A DNA stretch of 36,817 nt from Acidobacteriota bacterium (GTDB taxonomy: Bacteria; Acidobacteriota; Vicinamibacteria; Marinacidobacterales; Marinacidobacteraceae): NCBI GenBank assembly GCA_022826195.1, contig JAJDVI010000080.1, positions 1 through 36,817 of the forward strand, written 5' to 3'. A program made the position numbers and the translations under genes. Below are positions 24,086 to 33,300 of the stretch, piece after piece (the stretch's first letter is position 1; every line of letters starts with the position of its first letter). The notes under the pieces were generated by a model. The model saw nothing but the letters and a program-made list of their open reading frames with translations, was not told the origin of the DNA and searched no databases.

Positions 24086-25053
24086 CCGCGGCCAGCGCTT
24101 CCCCGCCTGCCACTCTCGCAGAGCGCGCAGCGACCCTCTGCGGCCTCGGCTGGACCGGCCTCCAGGCGGAATGGCTCGCCCTCGTCTGCTTCCACTCCGG
24201 CGCCTTCACCCGCGGCCAATACGCGGCCCACTACCAGGTGAGCCCCTCGGCCTCCGGCCGCTTCGTCCGCAGCCTGTTCGACACGGGGATGGCGCGCGAC
24301 ATCCCCATGCCGGATCGCCGGACCCCCGAACAGATCTGCCACGTCCACTCCCGCGCGCTCTACCGCACGCTCGGCATCGAGAACAACCGGCATCGCCGCC
24401 GCGCCTCGCCGGACCTCCTGCTGCGGCGCCTGCTCTCCCTCGACTACATCCTCGAGCACCGGGACCTTCCCTGGCTGCCCACCGAGCCGGAGAAGGTGGC
24501 CTACTTCCAGCGCCTCGGAATCTCGCTGGACACGCTTCCCCAGCGCCTCTACCCGAGCCGGTCGGGACCACGCCCGACCCGCCGGTTCTTTCCCGTCAAG
24601 CTGCCCATCGCCGGCACCGGGGACCTCACGACGTTCGTGTACGCCGATCCCGGCAGCCGTGGCGTGGAGCCGCCGATCCGCCACTGGGCCCGGACCCACG
24701 AGCACCTCTGGGCGGCCCTCCACGCCGCCGGCAGCGCCGTCCGCATCGTCGCCGTGACGCGCACCCAGGCCGCCGCCGACGCGAGCGCGGCGGCGATCGA
24801 CGCCTGGCGCGGGGAACCCGCGCACGCCGCTTCCCTCTCACCCGAGGAAGACGAACTCCTGCTCGCGCTCCGCCGCGCGCGCACCACTCTCGACTTCGCT
24901 CCGCTCAACCGGTGGGGCGGTTCCGTCGCGGCCGCCCAGGCCGAGCGGGCCATCAGCGAACGCCTGTCCGCCTGCTCCGCGCCGGCCGGCTACATCGACA
25001 GCTACGCCGTCCACGTCGCCGACCGCCTCGCGCCCGACCCACTCGCGCTCTAA
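24082..25053 (+). CDS. Winged-helix protein of the conjugative module (replication-relaxation-like)
   Basis: 323 aa, GTG start overlapping the previous stop. Residues 25-75 fit a winged helix (LQAEWLALVCFHSGAFTRGQ, YAAHYQVSPSASGRFVRSLF). Then come a basic region (GIENNRHRRRASPDLLLRRL) and a mixed alpha/beta domain (YILEHRDLPWLPTEPEKVAY; FFPVKLPIAGTGDLTTFVYA) similar in style to replication-relaxation proteins. The C-terminus is alanine-rich and helical. Being encoded between the T4SS core and the repeat-rich gap, it could bind or process transfer DNA. Function is inferred from context only. Confidence 0.55.
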   Translation: MTAASASPPATLAERAATLCGLGWTGLQAEWLALVCFHSGAFTRGQYAAHYQVSPSASGRFVRSLFDTGMARDIPMPDRRTPEQICHVHSRALYRTLGIENNRHRRRASPDLLLRRLLSLDYILEHRDLPWLPTEPEKVAYFQRLGISLDTLPQRLYPSRSGPRPTRRFFPVKLPIAGTGDLTTFVYADPGSRGVEPPIRHWARTHEHLWAALHAAGSAVRIVAVTRTQAAADASAAAIDAWRGEPAHAASLSPEEDELLLALRRARTTLDFAPLNRWGGSVAAAQAERAISERLSACSAPAGYIDSYAVHVADRLAPDPLAL

Positions 25054-25073
25054 CCCATCAGGAGGCAACCGCC

Positions 25074-25325
25074 ATGACCGACACCCCCGAGAAAACCGCC
25101 CCGACGAAGGAACTCCGCGTCGGCTCCTGCAAGGCCGCCATCTGGGAGAACGAGTCCGACGGGCGCCCGTTCTTCTCCGTCACCGTCGCGCGCCTCTACC
25201 GCACCGACGACGGCTGGCGGAGCACCGGCAGCTTCGGGCTGAACGACCTCCCGCACCTGGCCCTACTCGCCGACCGTGCGCACCAGGCCATCGAGGAACT
25301 GACCCGTTCCGCTTCGACCGACTGA
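25074..25325 (+). CDS. Small conserved mobile-element protein (83 aa)
   Basis: AGGAGG precedes ATG 25074. The core KELRVGSCKAAIWENESDGR, then FFSVTVARLYRTDDGWRSTG and SFGLNDLPHLALLADRAHQA, matches a small protein type common in plasmids and ICEs, with the pattern (I/V)GS-KA-IW-NE, then F-V---RLY, then SF---DL--L---A--A. The fold looks like a curved beta sheet plus helix, compatible with ssDNA binding. It is the last gene before the repeat-rich gap, consistent with a role in DNA processing. Confidence 0.65.
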   Translation: MTDTPEKTAPTKELRVGSCKAAIWENESDGRPFFSVTVARLYRTDDGWRSTGSFGLNDLPHLALLADRAHQAIEELTRSASTD

Positions 25326-25394
25326 GCACCCCTTTGACCGCCCGTTGCGCAGCTTTCGGGGTCGGCACCGTGCGGCAAAAGGACAACACCCCCC

Positions 25395-25594
25395 TTTTGC
25401 CGCTGCTTTTGCCGCTTCCGGGGCACCCCGCGCTTGTCGAAAGCCCGTGTCCCCGTTGCCCTTCGGGCTGGGCATCCTCTCCCCCATTCTCCGCGTTTGT
25501 GCGGAGAATGGGGCTGGGAGCGACCCCCCTCCATCCTCCGGACGGACGGCCCGGAATCGGGCGGCTTTTGCCGCCCCTTTTGCCGGGTCCGGGG
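25395..25594. repeat. Direct repeat pair built on TTTTGCCG motifs
   Basis: Copy 1 at 25395..25423 and copy 2 at 25566..25594 each contain two TTTTGCCG motifs and end in CCGGGG; 25 of 29 bases match. The copies are 171 bases apart and bracket the hairpin. They could be binding sites for an element-encoded DNA-binding protein. Confidence 0.65.
25482..25513. repeat. Perfect 13-bp hairpin
   Basis: CCCCATTCTCCGC (25482..25494) pairs with GCGGAGAATGGGG (25501..25513) around a GTTTGT loop. It is followed by GC-rich sequence, not a T-run, so it is not an ordinary terminator. It may form a single-strand recognition structure. Confidence 0.8.
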
Positions 25595-25605
25595 TCGCTC
25601 CCAGC
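25513..25605. repeat. Perfect 15-bp inverted repeat with 63-base spacer
   Basis: GCTGGGAGCGACCCC (25513..25527) and GGGGTCGCTCCCAGC (25591..25605) are perfect complements. The arm starts at the last base of the hairpin beside it, and the right arm overlaps the end of the second direct-repeat copy. Confidence 0.75.
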
Positions 25606-25653
25606 CCGCGCCTGCGGCGCGAGTGATCCCTGCGGGAAGGCTTCTCCGGGCTG

Positions 25654-28023
25654 ATGGCGCCGCCTGCAGCCCGGCCCTCGTGGCACACCTCGAGGACGCG
25701 TCTCGCGGACCTCCTCGTCCCCGCCGCGGCGGCCCTCGGCGCGCTCTATCTCACGCTCCGCCACCGCTCGTTCCCGGCGCCCGGCGACGTGCCCCTCCTC
25801 GACCTCATCGAGTTCGAAGACCCGCTCGCGTACACGGTCATCCGTGTCTGGTACTACCTGGGCCCGGCCTGCGTCACCTTCGCCCTCGGCTGCGTCGTCG
25901 TCCGCTACGCCACACCCCTCCGGCGCGCCGCCGGACGGGCGTTCGCGGCCGCCCTCGACCACGGGGGCGGCGCCGCCGAGACGCTCGACCGCCTGCTCAG
26001 CTGGCGGCTCGTCACCGCCTTGCTTCTCGCGGCTCTCGTGCTCGCGTGGTCCGCTGCAGCACGTCCCTTCCCCGCGCCCGGCGACGTGCCCCTCCTCGAC
26101 CTCATCGCGTTCGAAGACCCCGGCTTCTACGCCGTCATCCGCACTTGGCATCTCGTGATGCCGTCCGTCATGGCCTTCATCGGCGTCATGGTCGTCACCA
26201 GTTCCTACCGCCTCTGGTTCGGCTCCCGGAGGCGGGACCGCCGCCCCGGCCGCGGCACCCTGCCGCGCTGGCCCACGTCACCCGACGACGACTCTCCCTC
26301 TCTCGTGGTCGGGGAAACCCACCATCCCACCGAGGCGCGCGAGATCAGGCGGCCCGCCTGGCTCACCATCCCCGAGCGGGGCCTCTATACCGGGGTCGCC
26401 ATCTTCGGCGCCGTCGGGACCGGCAAGACCTCCGCCTGCATGCGTCCCTTCGCACAGCAACTCCTCTCGTGGCAGTCCGCGGACCCGCGGAAGCGGGCCG
26501 CCGCTCTCGTCCTCGAAGTCAAGGGCGACTTCTGCCACGACATCCGGGCCATCCTCGAAGACGCCGGCCGGGGAGAGGACTACACCGAACTCGCTCTCGG
26601 GGGCCGCTGGCAGTGGAATCCCCTGGCGTCCGCCCTGGACAGCTACTCGCTCGCCTACACCGTCGCGTCCCTCCTGAACCAGCTCTTCGGCAAGAGCAGG
26701 GAACCCTTCTGGCAGCAGGCGTACACCAACCTCATCCGCTGGCTGATCGAACTCCACCGCGCGCTCCCCGACCAGTGGGTGACGTTCCGCGACCTCTACC
26801 ACTGCGCCATCGACCCGACGCGCATCGCCCAGAAGATCGAACAGGCCCACGCCCTCTCCGGCCCGCCGCCGATCCCCCACATCCTGATCCCCGGCAGTGC
26901 GGTCGCCCTCCACCCGAAGCGCCTCAACCAGTACGCATGGGAGCCCGCGAGCGGCGACCGCGCCCGGACCCCCTACGACGAAGAACTCCTCGACACGCTC
27001 CACTCCCTCGGCATCCCGTCCACCGTCGAAGAGGACAGCGGGCCGCCGAGCGAGCACGCCCAGCGCGTCGCCGCCATCGCCCGCTGGTACCAGTACGACT
27101 GGCTCCAGCTCGACCCCAAGCTCCGCACCTCCATCGTCGAAGGCGTCAGCGTCTTCCTCTCCATGTTCGACCTCCCGGACGTGGCCCGCGTGTTTTGCCC
27201 GCCTCCGCCGCGGCCGGCGCCGCCCGTCCCCGCCGACCTCCCGCCGCCTCCGCCCGGCGCGACGCCCACCGCCGCCACCGGCCTCCTCGAGCGCCTCCCG
27301 CCCCTCCAGCAACTCATCGAGTCCGGCAGGGTCATCGCCCTCAACATGCCCGCCGGCGCCAACCCCGCCCTCGCCCGCACCGTCGGCGTCCTCCTCAAGA
27401 ACGCCTGGCTCCAGACGCTGCTCACCCGCCCGGCGGCGATCAAGACCAACCCCAACCGCTACTTCCGCCCCGCCGTCTTCCTCTGCGACGAATACCAGAG
27501 CTTCGCGTCCGTCGGAGAGGACGACCCCGCCGGTGACGAAAAGGCCTTCGCCCTCACCCGCCAGTCGCGGGTCATCCCCATCGTCGCCACCCAGTCCATC
27601 AGCTCGCTCAAGAGCGTGCTGTCCGGGCAGGACGCCTGGCGCACGCTTCTCCAGACCCTCCGCACCAAGGTCTTCCTCTCCCTCAGCGACGACAGCAGCG
27701 CCGAACTGGCCTCCAACATGTGCGGCAAGGTCCTACGGCTCTCCCCGTCCTACTCCTTCACCGAGTCCGCGAAGCCCGGGTTCTCGGTCATCACCGCCCG
27801 CGCCGGCGGGGCGAAAGGCACCCTGGGGACCTCGAAGTCCTACCGCGAGCAGCGGGAGCCGCTCTTCCACCCCCGCTCCTTCTCCCTCCTCGAGAACTGC
27901 CAGGCGATCATCCTCCCCTACGACGGGACGAACGCTCAGCCCGCCACCCGCGTCTACCTCAAGCCGCACTACCTCCCCCGGGAGCGCCCCTACTGGCGCG
28001 CCCGGGAGTCCGGCCAGCTGTGA
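25654..28023 (+). CDS. virD4: VirD4/TraG coupling protein with a duplicated N-terminal membrane unit
   Basis: 789 aa. Walker A GAVGTGKT (residues 252-259) and Walker B VFLCDEYQ (D612, E613) belong to the VirD4/TraG ATPase, which docks the relaxase-DNA complex at the channel. Typical blocks are VLEVKGDFCHDIR, RWQWNPLAS and IPIVATQSISSLKS. The N-terminal membrane region is unusual: PAPGDVPLLDLIEFEDP (from residue 42) recurs as PAPGDVPLLDLIAFEDP 99 residues later, each with flanking helices, giving two helix-loop-helix units instead of one. A proline-rich insert (PPPPRPAPPVPADLPPPPPG) interrupts the ATPase domain. The VirB11 gene overlaps its stop (GTGA). Confidence 0.92.
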   Translation: MAPPAARPSWHTSRTRLADLLVPAAAALGALYLTLRHRSFPAPGDVPLLDLIEFEDPLAYTVIRVWYYLGPACVTFALGCVVVRYATPLRRAAGRAFAAALDHGGGAAETLDRLLSWRLVTALLLAALVLAWSAAARPFPAPGDVPLLDLIAFEDPGFYAVIRTWHLVMPSVMAFIGVMVVTSSYRLWFGSRRRDRRPGRGTLPRWPTSPDDDSPSLVVGETHHPTEAREIRRPAWLTIPERGLYTGVAIFGAVGTGKTSACMRPFAQQLLSWQSADPRKRAAALVLEVKGDFCHDIRAILEDAGRGEDYTELALGGRWQWNPLASALDSYSLAYTVASLLNQLFGKSREPFWQQAYTNLIRWLIELHRALPDQWVTFRDLYHCAIDPTRIAQKIEQAHALSGPPPIPHILIPGSAVALHPKRLNQYAWEPASGDRARTPYDEELLDTLHSLGIPSTVEEDSGPPSEHAQRVAAIARWYQYDWLQLDPKLRTSIVEGVSVFLSMFDLPDVARVFCPPPPRPAPPVPADLPPPPPGATPTAATGLLERLPPLQQLIESGRVIALNMPAGANPALARTVGVLLKNAWLQTLLTRPAAIKTNPNRYFRPAVFLCDEYQSFASVGEDDPAGDEKAFALTRQSRVIPIVATQSISSLKSVLSGQDAWRTLLQTLRTKVFLSLSDDSSAELASNMCGKVLRLSPSYSFTESAKPGFSVITARAGGAKGTLGTSKSYREQREPLFHPRSFSLLENCQAIILPYDGTNAQPATRVYLKPHYLPRERPYWRARESGQL

Positions 28024-29000
28024 GCATCCGCATCACCCACCTCAAGCGGTTCCTCCCCGGTCTGGACACCCTGCTCGACGACGGGGCCGTCACGGAACTC
28101 ATGGTGAACGGGCCGGCGAACGTCTGGGTCGAACGCGCTGGCGCGGGCCTCGAACCGTTCCCCGCGCCGAAGCTCACCGCCGGCGTGCTGCACCGCGCCG
28201 CCATCCAGATCGCCCGGCCTCTCGGCCTCGACCCGGAGGCCAAGCCGACCCTCGACGCCCGCCTCGACGACGGTTCCCGCGTGGCGATCTGCGTGCCGCC
28301 CGCCTCGCCCCAGGTCGCCATCACCATCCGGCGCTTCGGGAAGCGCGGCTTCAGCCCCGAGGACCTCGTGGCGGCCGGCTCGCTCCCGCAGACCGTTCTG
28401 GACGCCGCCCGGACGACCCTCGCCGAGCGCCGGAACATCCTGGTGGCCGGCGGCACCGGCTCCGGCAAGACCACGATGCTGAACGCCCTCATCTCGCTCC
28501 TGCACCCGGCCGAGCGCATCGTCTCCATCGAAGACACGCTCGAACTCAAGATCCACCAGCCGAACACCGTGCGCTTCGAGGCCCGCGAACTCGGGAGGTC
28601 CGCCACCACCGTCCGCGACCTGGTGAAGCACTCACTCCGCCACCGCCCCGACCACATCGTGGTCGGCGAGATCCGCGGCGCCGAAGCCGCGGACCTGCTG
28701 CAGGCCCTCAACACCGGCCACGGCGGCAGCCTCACGACGATCCACGCGAACAACGCCACCTCGGCGCTCGACCGGCTCGCCAGTTGCGCGATGCAGGCCC
28801 GCGACCTGCCGTGGGACGCTATCTGCCGCAACATTGTGAACGGCATCTCGCTCGTCCTCCACATGAGCCGGATCGAAGGCCGGCGCGCGGTCGAGGAAGC
28901 CCGCACTCTGACCGGCTGGCGCAGCGACGACAACACCTGGCTCACCACCCCCGCATACCTCCCCGCCGCGCCAGAGACACGGCCCACCCCGGTCGCCTGA
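28020..29000 (+). CDS. virB11: VirB11/TrbB traffic ATPase
   Basis: 326 aa hexameric-type secretion ATPase. The N-terminal domain has LDTLLDDGAVTELMVNGP; the C-terminal domain has Walker A GGTGSGKT (residues 144-151), the Asp box ERIVSIEDTLELKI, Walker B HIVVGEIRGAEAADLLQAL and the His box TGHGGSLTTIHANN. It powers pilus biogenesis and DNA transfer with VirB4 and VirD4. GTG 28020 overlaps the virD4 stop; the frame is open back to 27720 inside virD4 but that is shadow. Last gene of the module. In many trb clusters this gene is first, so its terminal place after virD4 is a rearranged order. Confidence 0.93.
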   Translation: MSIRITHLKRFLPGLDTLLDDGAVTELMVNGPANVWVERAGAGLEPFPAPKLTAGVLHRAAIQIARPLGLDPEAKPTLDARLDDGSRVAICVPPASPQVAITIRRFGKRGFSPEDLVAAGSLPQTVLDAARTTLAERRNILVAGGTGSGKTTMLNALISLLHPAERIVSIEDTLELKIHQPNTVRFEARELGRSATTVRDLVKHSLRHRPDHIVVGEIRGAEAADLLQALNTGHGGSLTTIHANNATSALDRLASCAMQARDLPWDAICRNIVNGISLVLHMSRIEGRRAVEEARTLTGWRSDDNTWLTTPAYLPAAPETRPTPVA

Positions 29001-30385
29001 TCGGGGCCGTCGACGGCGGCACTGGCCTAAATCGGGCCGGAAACCGCGAGGTCCGTGGCCCCAGGAGCCTCCGAACGCCTCTCGACGCGGACCAACACCG
29101 TCGGAGGCTCACAGCGCCGCTCCCGTCCCCGGAATCGCCCGCGGTCCCGGATCCCGGCAGCGGAACCCTTCGGGCGCGCCTCGCGCCCCCGGAGCGCGGA
29201 CCTCGTCGAGCACCCCGGGGACCGCGTCGCCCCACACTTACGCGCCGGCGGCTCCGGGCAAACCCTCCACCCCGCCGCGTGAGATGCCACGAGGCCGACT
29301 GACGCAGCGCCGGCACCACCCCGCTCACCACCCCCGCCTCGCTCCGCGCTGCCCGCCCGCGATCCGATACCGACCCCCGGACGCCACGCGCCGCTCGTCC
29401 ATCGCCCGACTGTTCCCGCCAACGGCTCAGACCGCTAGAGTCGTTCCCGCAGTCTCGCCTGTCTGTACCCCGAAGCATCCCCGGTGGGTTCGTGTTCAAC
29501 CGCCGGTTGGCAACGTGTCTCCTCGTACTTCAGCAGCTCGCCGCGAAGAATGGCCGCAAATCGCCGCACACGACCCACAGTTTCCAAACCCAGCCCGACG
29601 AACTCCGAGCCATCGTAGATACCGGAAAATCCGATTACGGGGCCGCCGAGTGTCGGCAAGCGTCGGATCCTAGCGTCGGTGCTCCCTTCGGCCAGTTGTG
29701 AGCCGCTGTCGGCGAGCCCAACGCATGACCGTCGATTGCGACGGTCATCCAGCCCAGAGCAGCGAGCCCGACCCCGTGAGGAAGGGGACAATTCGCTTGG
29801 TAGCTCGCGACTCACCGAGCAGCACTCTACTACACAATCAGTTGAGCGCACCTCTCGGAGTGGACCGATTTAGACCGTGATTCCGACGGGGAGGGTCAAC
29901 ATCGCTGACTACTCAGGAGCCTCACTCCCAAACCTGCTGCGCGCCATATTCAGCCATGTTCCGTATACCCTCGTGTCATGTGCAAGATGGAGAACCCGCG
30001 TGGACTCGACAACCTAGACCGTCCTGATCATCCTTCACTGTTCTCGGTTGTCATTGGGCCTCGCATCGGGATGTTGTGCTCGCCGCACCGGTCACCGGTT
30101 ATCAGTGTCGAGTCGCCTGAAATGGTCAACGTACGCCCGGTACCGACTGCGGATCTGCCTAACGTAGTTCGTTAGATCGCAAGCTGCCGAAGCACCACAC
30201 AGTCGCCGTGCGTGCGGGCTGAGCCAAGGCTCTCAGACAGCGTCCCAACCGCGTGGCACGACCCGGGGTAGTCCAGACTCGTCGCCCCGGTGCCCCGGTG
30301 GACAAAACCCGCCTTCCTCAAAACCGACAGCGTCACCAGCCGCGGGTTGTCTCCATGAGGGAATGCGCCTAGCCAGCCCCGCCAC
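29001..30385. other. 1.4-kb region without a convincing gene
   Basis: Frames on both strands are poor. The best is minus 29435..29851; its later part (TLGGPVIGFSGIYDGSEFVG, then LGLETVGRVRRFAAILRGEL) reads like protein, with moderate third-position GC, so a decayed gene is possible. A perfect 10-bp hairpin with ATGACCGTCG arms and an ATTG loop lies at 29725..29748. This may be the right-hand junction of the conjugative module, but no att-like repeat matching the left side was seen. Confidence 0.35.
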
Positions 30386-33300
30386 TTAGTTCCCGAACCG
30401 CCAGCTCAGCGACGCCTTGATCCGCCGCCCCTTGGGGTCGTGGGTGAAGCCGTCGTAGGCCTGCTCGATGTTGACCCACGGGGGGATCCGCCCGGTCAGG
30501 TTCAGGCCGTAGACCGTGAGGTTCACGCCGCCGGGAGCGCGCCACAGGAAGCTCATGTCCCAGGTGAGGAACGGATCGATCACGGGCACGATCTCGTCGT
30601 CCCCCTGGTCCTCGTAGGACGAGATGTAGTTCACGTAGCTCGCGAGCCGATAGTCGTTCCAGCTGTAGGCGGCCTGCCAGCGGCTCTTCCAGCGGGGCAG
30701 GGGCACCGCGATCGGGTGCGCGAAGTTCAGGAAGCCGGCGTGCTCCTCTTCCTCCCGCAGGACGAGGTCGGTGCCCTCGAGCAGCAACTCCTTCGTGTCG
30801 TAGCCGAGGGTGTAGGTCGAGTCCCAACTGAGCGAGACCTGTCCCGGCCCCGCGTCGGTGCGGGCCGCCAGGTGGGTATCGATCCCCGAGGTGGTCAGTC
30901 CCGGCCAGTTCACCAGGTCGATCTGGATGCGCTGGAGGTTCTGCGCTTCGCAGCGGTCCCCTGGCGCCAGCTCCGAGGCCCGGCCGCCGGGACAGATGAT
31001 GAACGGCGCCACCGCGTTCCGGGAGGCCGCGTCGCCGCTGGCGTAGAGGCTCGAGATCGAGTCGTAGGGCATGGATCCGATCACGTCCTCGAAGTCGTAG
31101 CGCCAGTAGTCCACCGTCGCCTCGACGCCCCCCTGCAGGAAGAGCACCGCCCCCGTGTTGAAGGTGAACGCCCGCTCGGGGACGAGGTCCGTGCGCCCGA
31201 ACCGGTCCACCGCCTGGTAGGCGCCGGTCTCCGAGATCCACTCCAGGGTGGTCAGCGGGCTGGTGTTCAGGTCGTCCAGCGAGGGAGTCCGGAAGGTGGT
31301 CTGCACCGAGCCGCGGAAGGACAGCGAGTAGTCGAGGTTCTCGGCCGCCTGGATCCGCCAGCCGAACTTCGGGTCGAAGCTGTTCACCCGGCTGCCGGCG
31401 ACGTCGTAGAACTCGTAGTTGGCGGCCATCTGGGTGTCCAGGCGGGGTCCGAGCTTCAGGGCCAGCTCGCCGAACAGCCGCTGCACCTGTTGGCTCGCGT
31501 CGTAGGGGCGGTGGACGTTCGTGAACAGGTAGGGCCCGAACCGCTTTCCCGCCGCGCAGTTCATGTCGCCCGCGACCGGACAGGGGTTGACCGTCACGTC
31601 GCCCGGATCGTTGGGGTTGCCGTCGGCGTGCGTCCGCCGGTACTGGTACCCGAGGGCGAAGTCGGCCACGTTCTCGACCAGGTTGCCGTTCACGGTGAAG
31701 TCGGCCACGAACATGTCCGTGGTGCTGAAGAGGTCCACTTCCTCGTTGAGCCAGAGGCGCAGGTCCTCGGAATTCGCCAGGCTGGCGATGTAATCCGGGT
31801 TGGCGGCGTTCTCGAGCGCCGACCCCGGCTGGTCGGAGAACTGGATCGCGTTGCTGAACGGGTTGAAGTACATGCACGGGCCCTGGCCCGCCACCGCGCC
31901 GCCCAGCGGACCGAGCGCCATGCCGGCGGGGGAGGCCGGGTCCGCGGTCACCCCGACGCCGCAGCCCGGGCCGCCGAAACCGCGGAAGGCGCGGAAGATC
32001 CGGTCCGTATAGACGGCCGGCAGGTTGATGTTGCCCTCGGCCCGCGAGTAGCTGAGGCCGGCGTCCCAGTGGGCGTCCCGCCCGGCCAGCGTGAACTCCC
32101 CGTGGAGATCGCCGGCGATCCGCTGGGTTTGCGACTCGCGGCGCAGCCGGCGTCCGGGCCCGGAGTTCCCGAACGGGCGGCCGTTCAGGTACCACGGGGA
32201 GTCCTCCAGGCACGCCCCGTTCGGATCGGCCTTCGGGTCACCGGCGTAGGCGGCGCAGAACGCCTGGCGTCCCGGGTGGTCGGCCGCCACCTCCATGATC
32301 GTCGTGCTGGTGAGCGGGAACGGCGGGTAGGACGGCGTCGTGTACCAGTTCGGGATGACCGCGCTCGACCACAGTCCCTCGAGGTGGTACTCGATCCCCT
32401 CGCTCAGCGGGCCGTTGATCTCGAGGAAGGCGCGCGTCTGCTGCTGCTCGTCGATCAGGTTGTCGTACGGGGCGTAACGGAAACGGCAGGTCCAGCCTTC
32501 GTCGATACCGCCGAAGTCGCTGCAGCGCGGATCGAAGACGTCCGCGGTCCACGGCGCCGGCGCGCCCACCGCGAAGGTGCCCGGGTTGCCCAGGCTCGAC
32601 CAGCCCCCGCGGGTCCCCGGGGGATACTCGCTGAGGCGGTCGAGCGTCCAGGGACGCTCCACCATCTGCAACTCCTGGCGGCCGACCCGCTCCATGGAGA
32701 GGACCGCACTGGAAGACCCGATGTCGAGGCCCCAGATTCCGGCGACGGTGGTGTCGCCCCCGCCGTCGAAATAGTCGTGCGCGACATTGATCTCGAAGCC
32801 CCGGAAGTCGCTGCGGGTGACGAAGTTGGCGACGCCGCCGACCGCGTCCGAGCCGTAGGTCGCCGACGCGCCTTCCTTGAGCACCTCCAGGCGGCCGACG
32901 GCAATGGAGGGGATCGTGTTCACGTCCACGAAGCGCCCGCCGATCAGCCGCGCCGGGACCGGCACGTGGCGCCGGCCGTTGAAGAGCACCAGCGTCCGCG
33001 AGGCGCCGAGGCCGCGCAGGTTGACGTTCGCCACGTTCTCGGTGAGCGTCGCCGGCTGGTTCGAGTTGTACCAACTGTTCCGTTCGCCGACCACGCCGTG
33101 GCTGACGGTCAGGTTGCGGAAGAGATCCACGAGCTGCGTGCTTCCCTGCTGCTCCAGCGTCTCGCGGCTGACCACGGTCACGGCGTGGGGCATGTTGATG
33201 GCGGGCGCCTCGATGGCGGTGCCGGTCACCGAGACGGTGACCTCCTCGAAGAGTCCGCCGAGCTGCAGCTCCGCGTCCACCGTGAGGGTGTCTCCCGCGG

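Larger units (their letters stand above)
25326..25653. other. Repeat-rich intergenic region, candidate oriT
   Basis: 328 bases with no credible gene in an otherwise gapless operon. It contains a perfect 13-bp hairpin (25482..25513), a perfect 15-bp inverted repeat (25513..25527 with 25591..25605), and a 29-base direct repeat (25395..25423 and 25566..25594, 25 of 29 identical) built on TTTTGCCGC motifs. Such mixtures of iterons and inverted repeats mark transfer origins and replication origins. It lies just before the coupling-protein gene. No nic consensus is recognised, so this is a structural inference. Confidence 0.45.
9736..29000 (+). mobile_element. Conjugative (ICE/plasmid-like) module
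   Basis: Twenty-plus co-oriented genes with uniformly high third-position GC: regulator, RepB-type primase, ArdC pair, winged-helix proteins, and T4SS subunits VirB2-B6, B8-B11 and VirD4. Flanking DNA is less GC-rich and gene-poor. Boundaries are those of the gene block, not of proven att sites; no integrase, tRNA or terminal repeat was found, so it may be a partial or plasmid-derived element. Confidence 0.75.

Noticed and set aside
25334..25654. Plus-strand open frames in the repeat-rich gap before virD4
   Set aside because: Low-complexity Pro/Leu/Arg text across inverted and direct repeats, with no ribosome-binding site.
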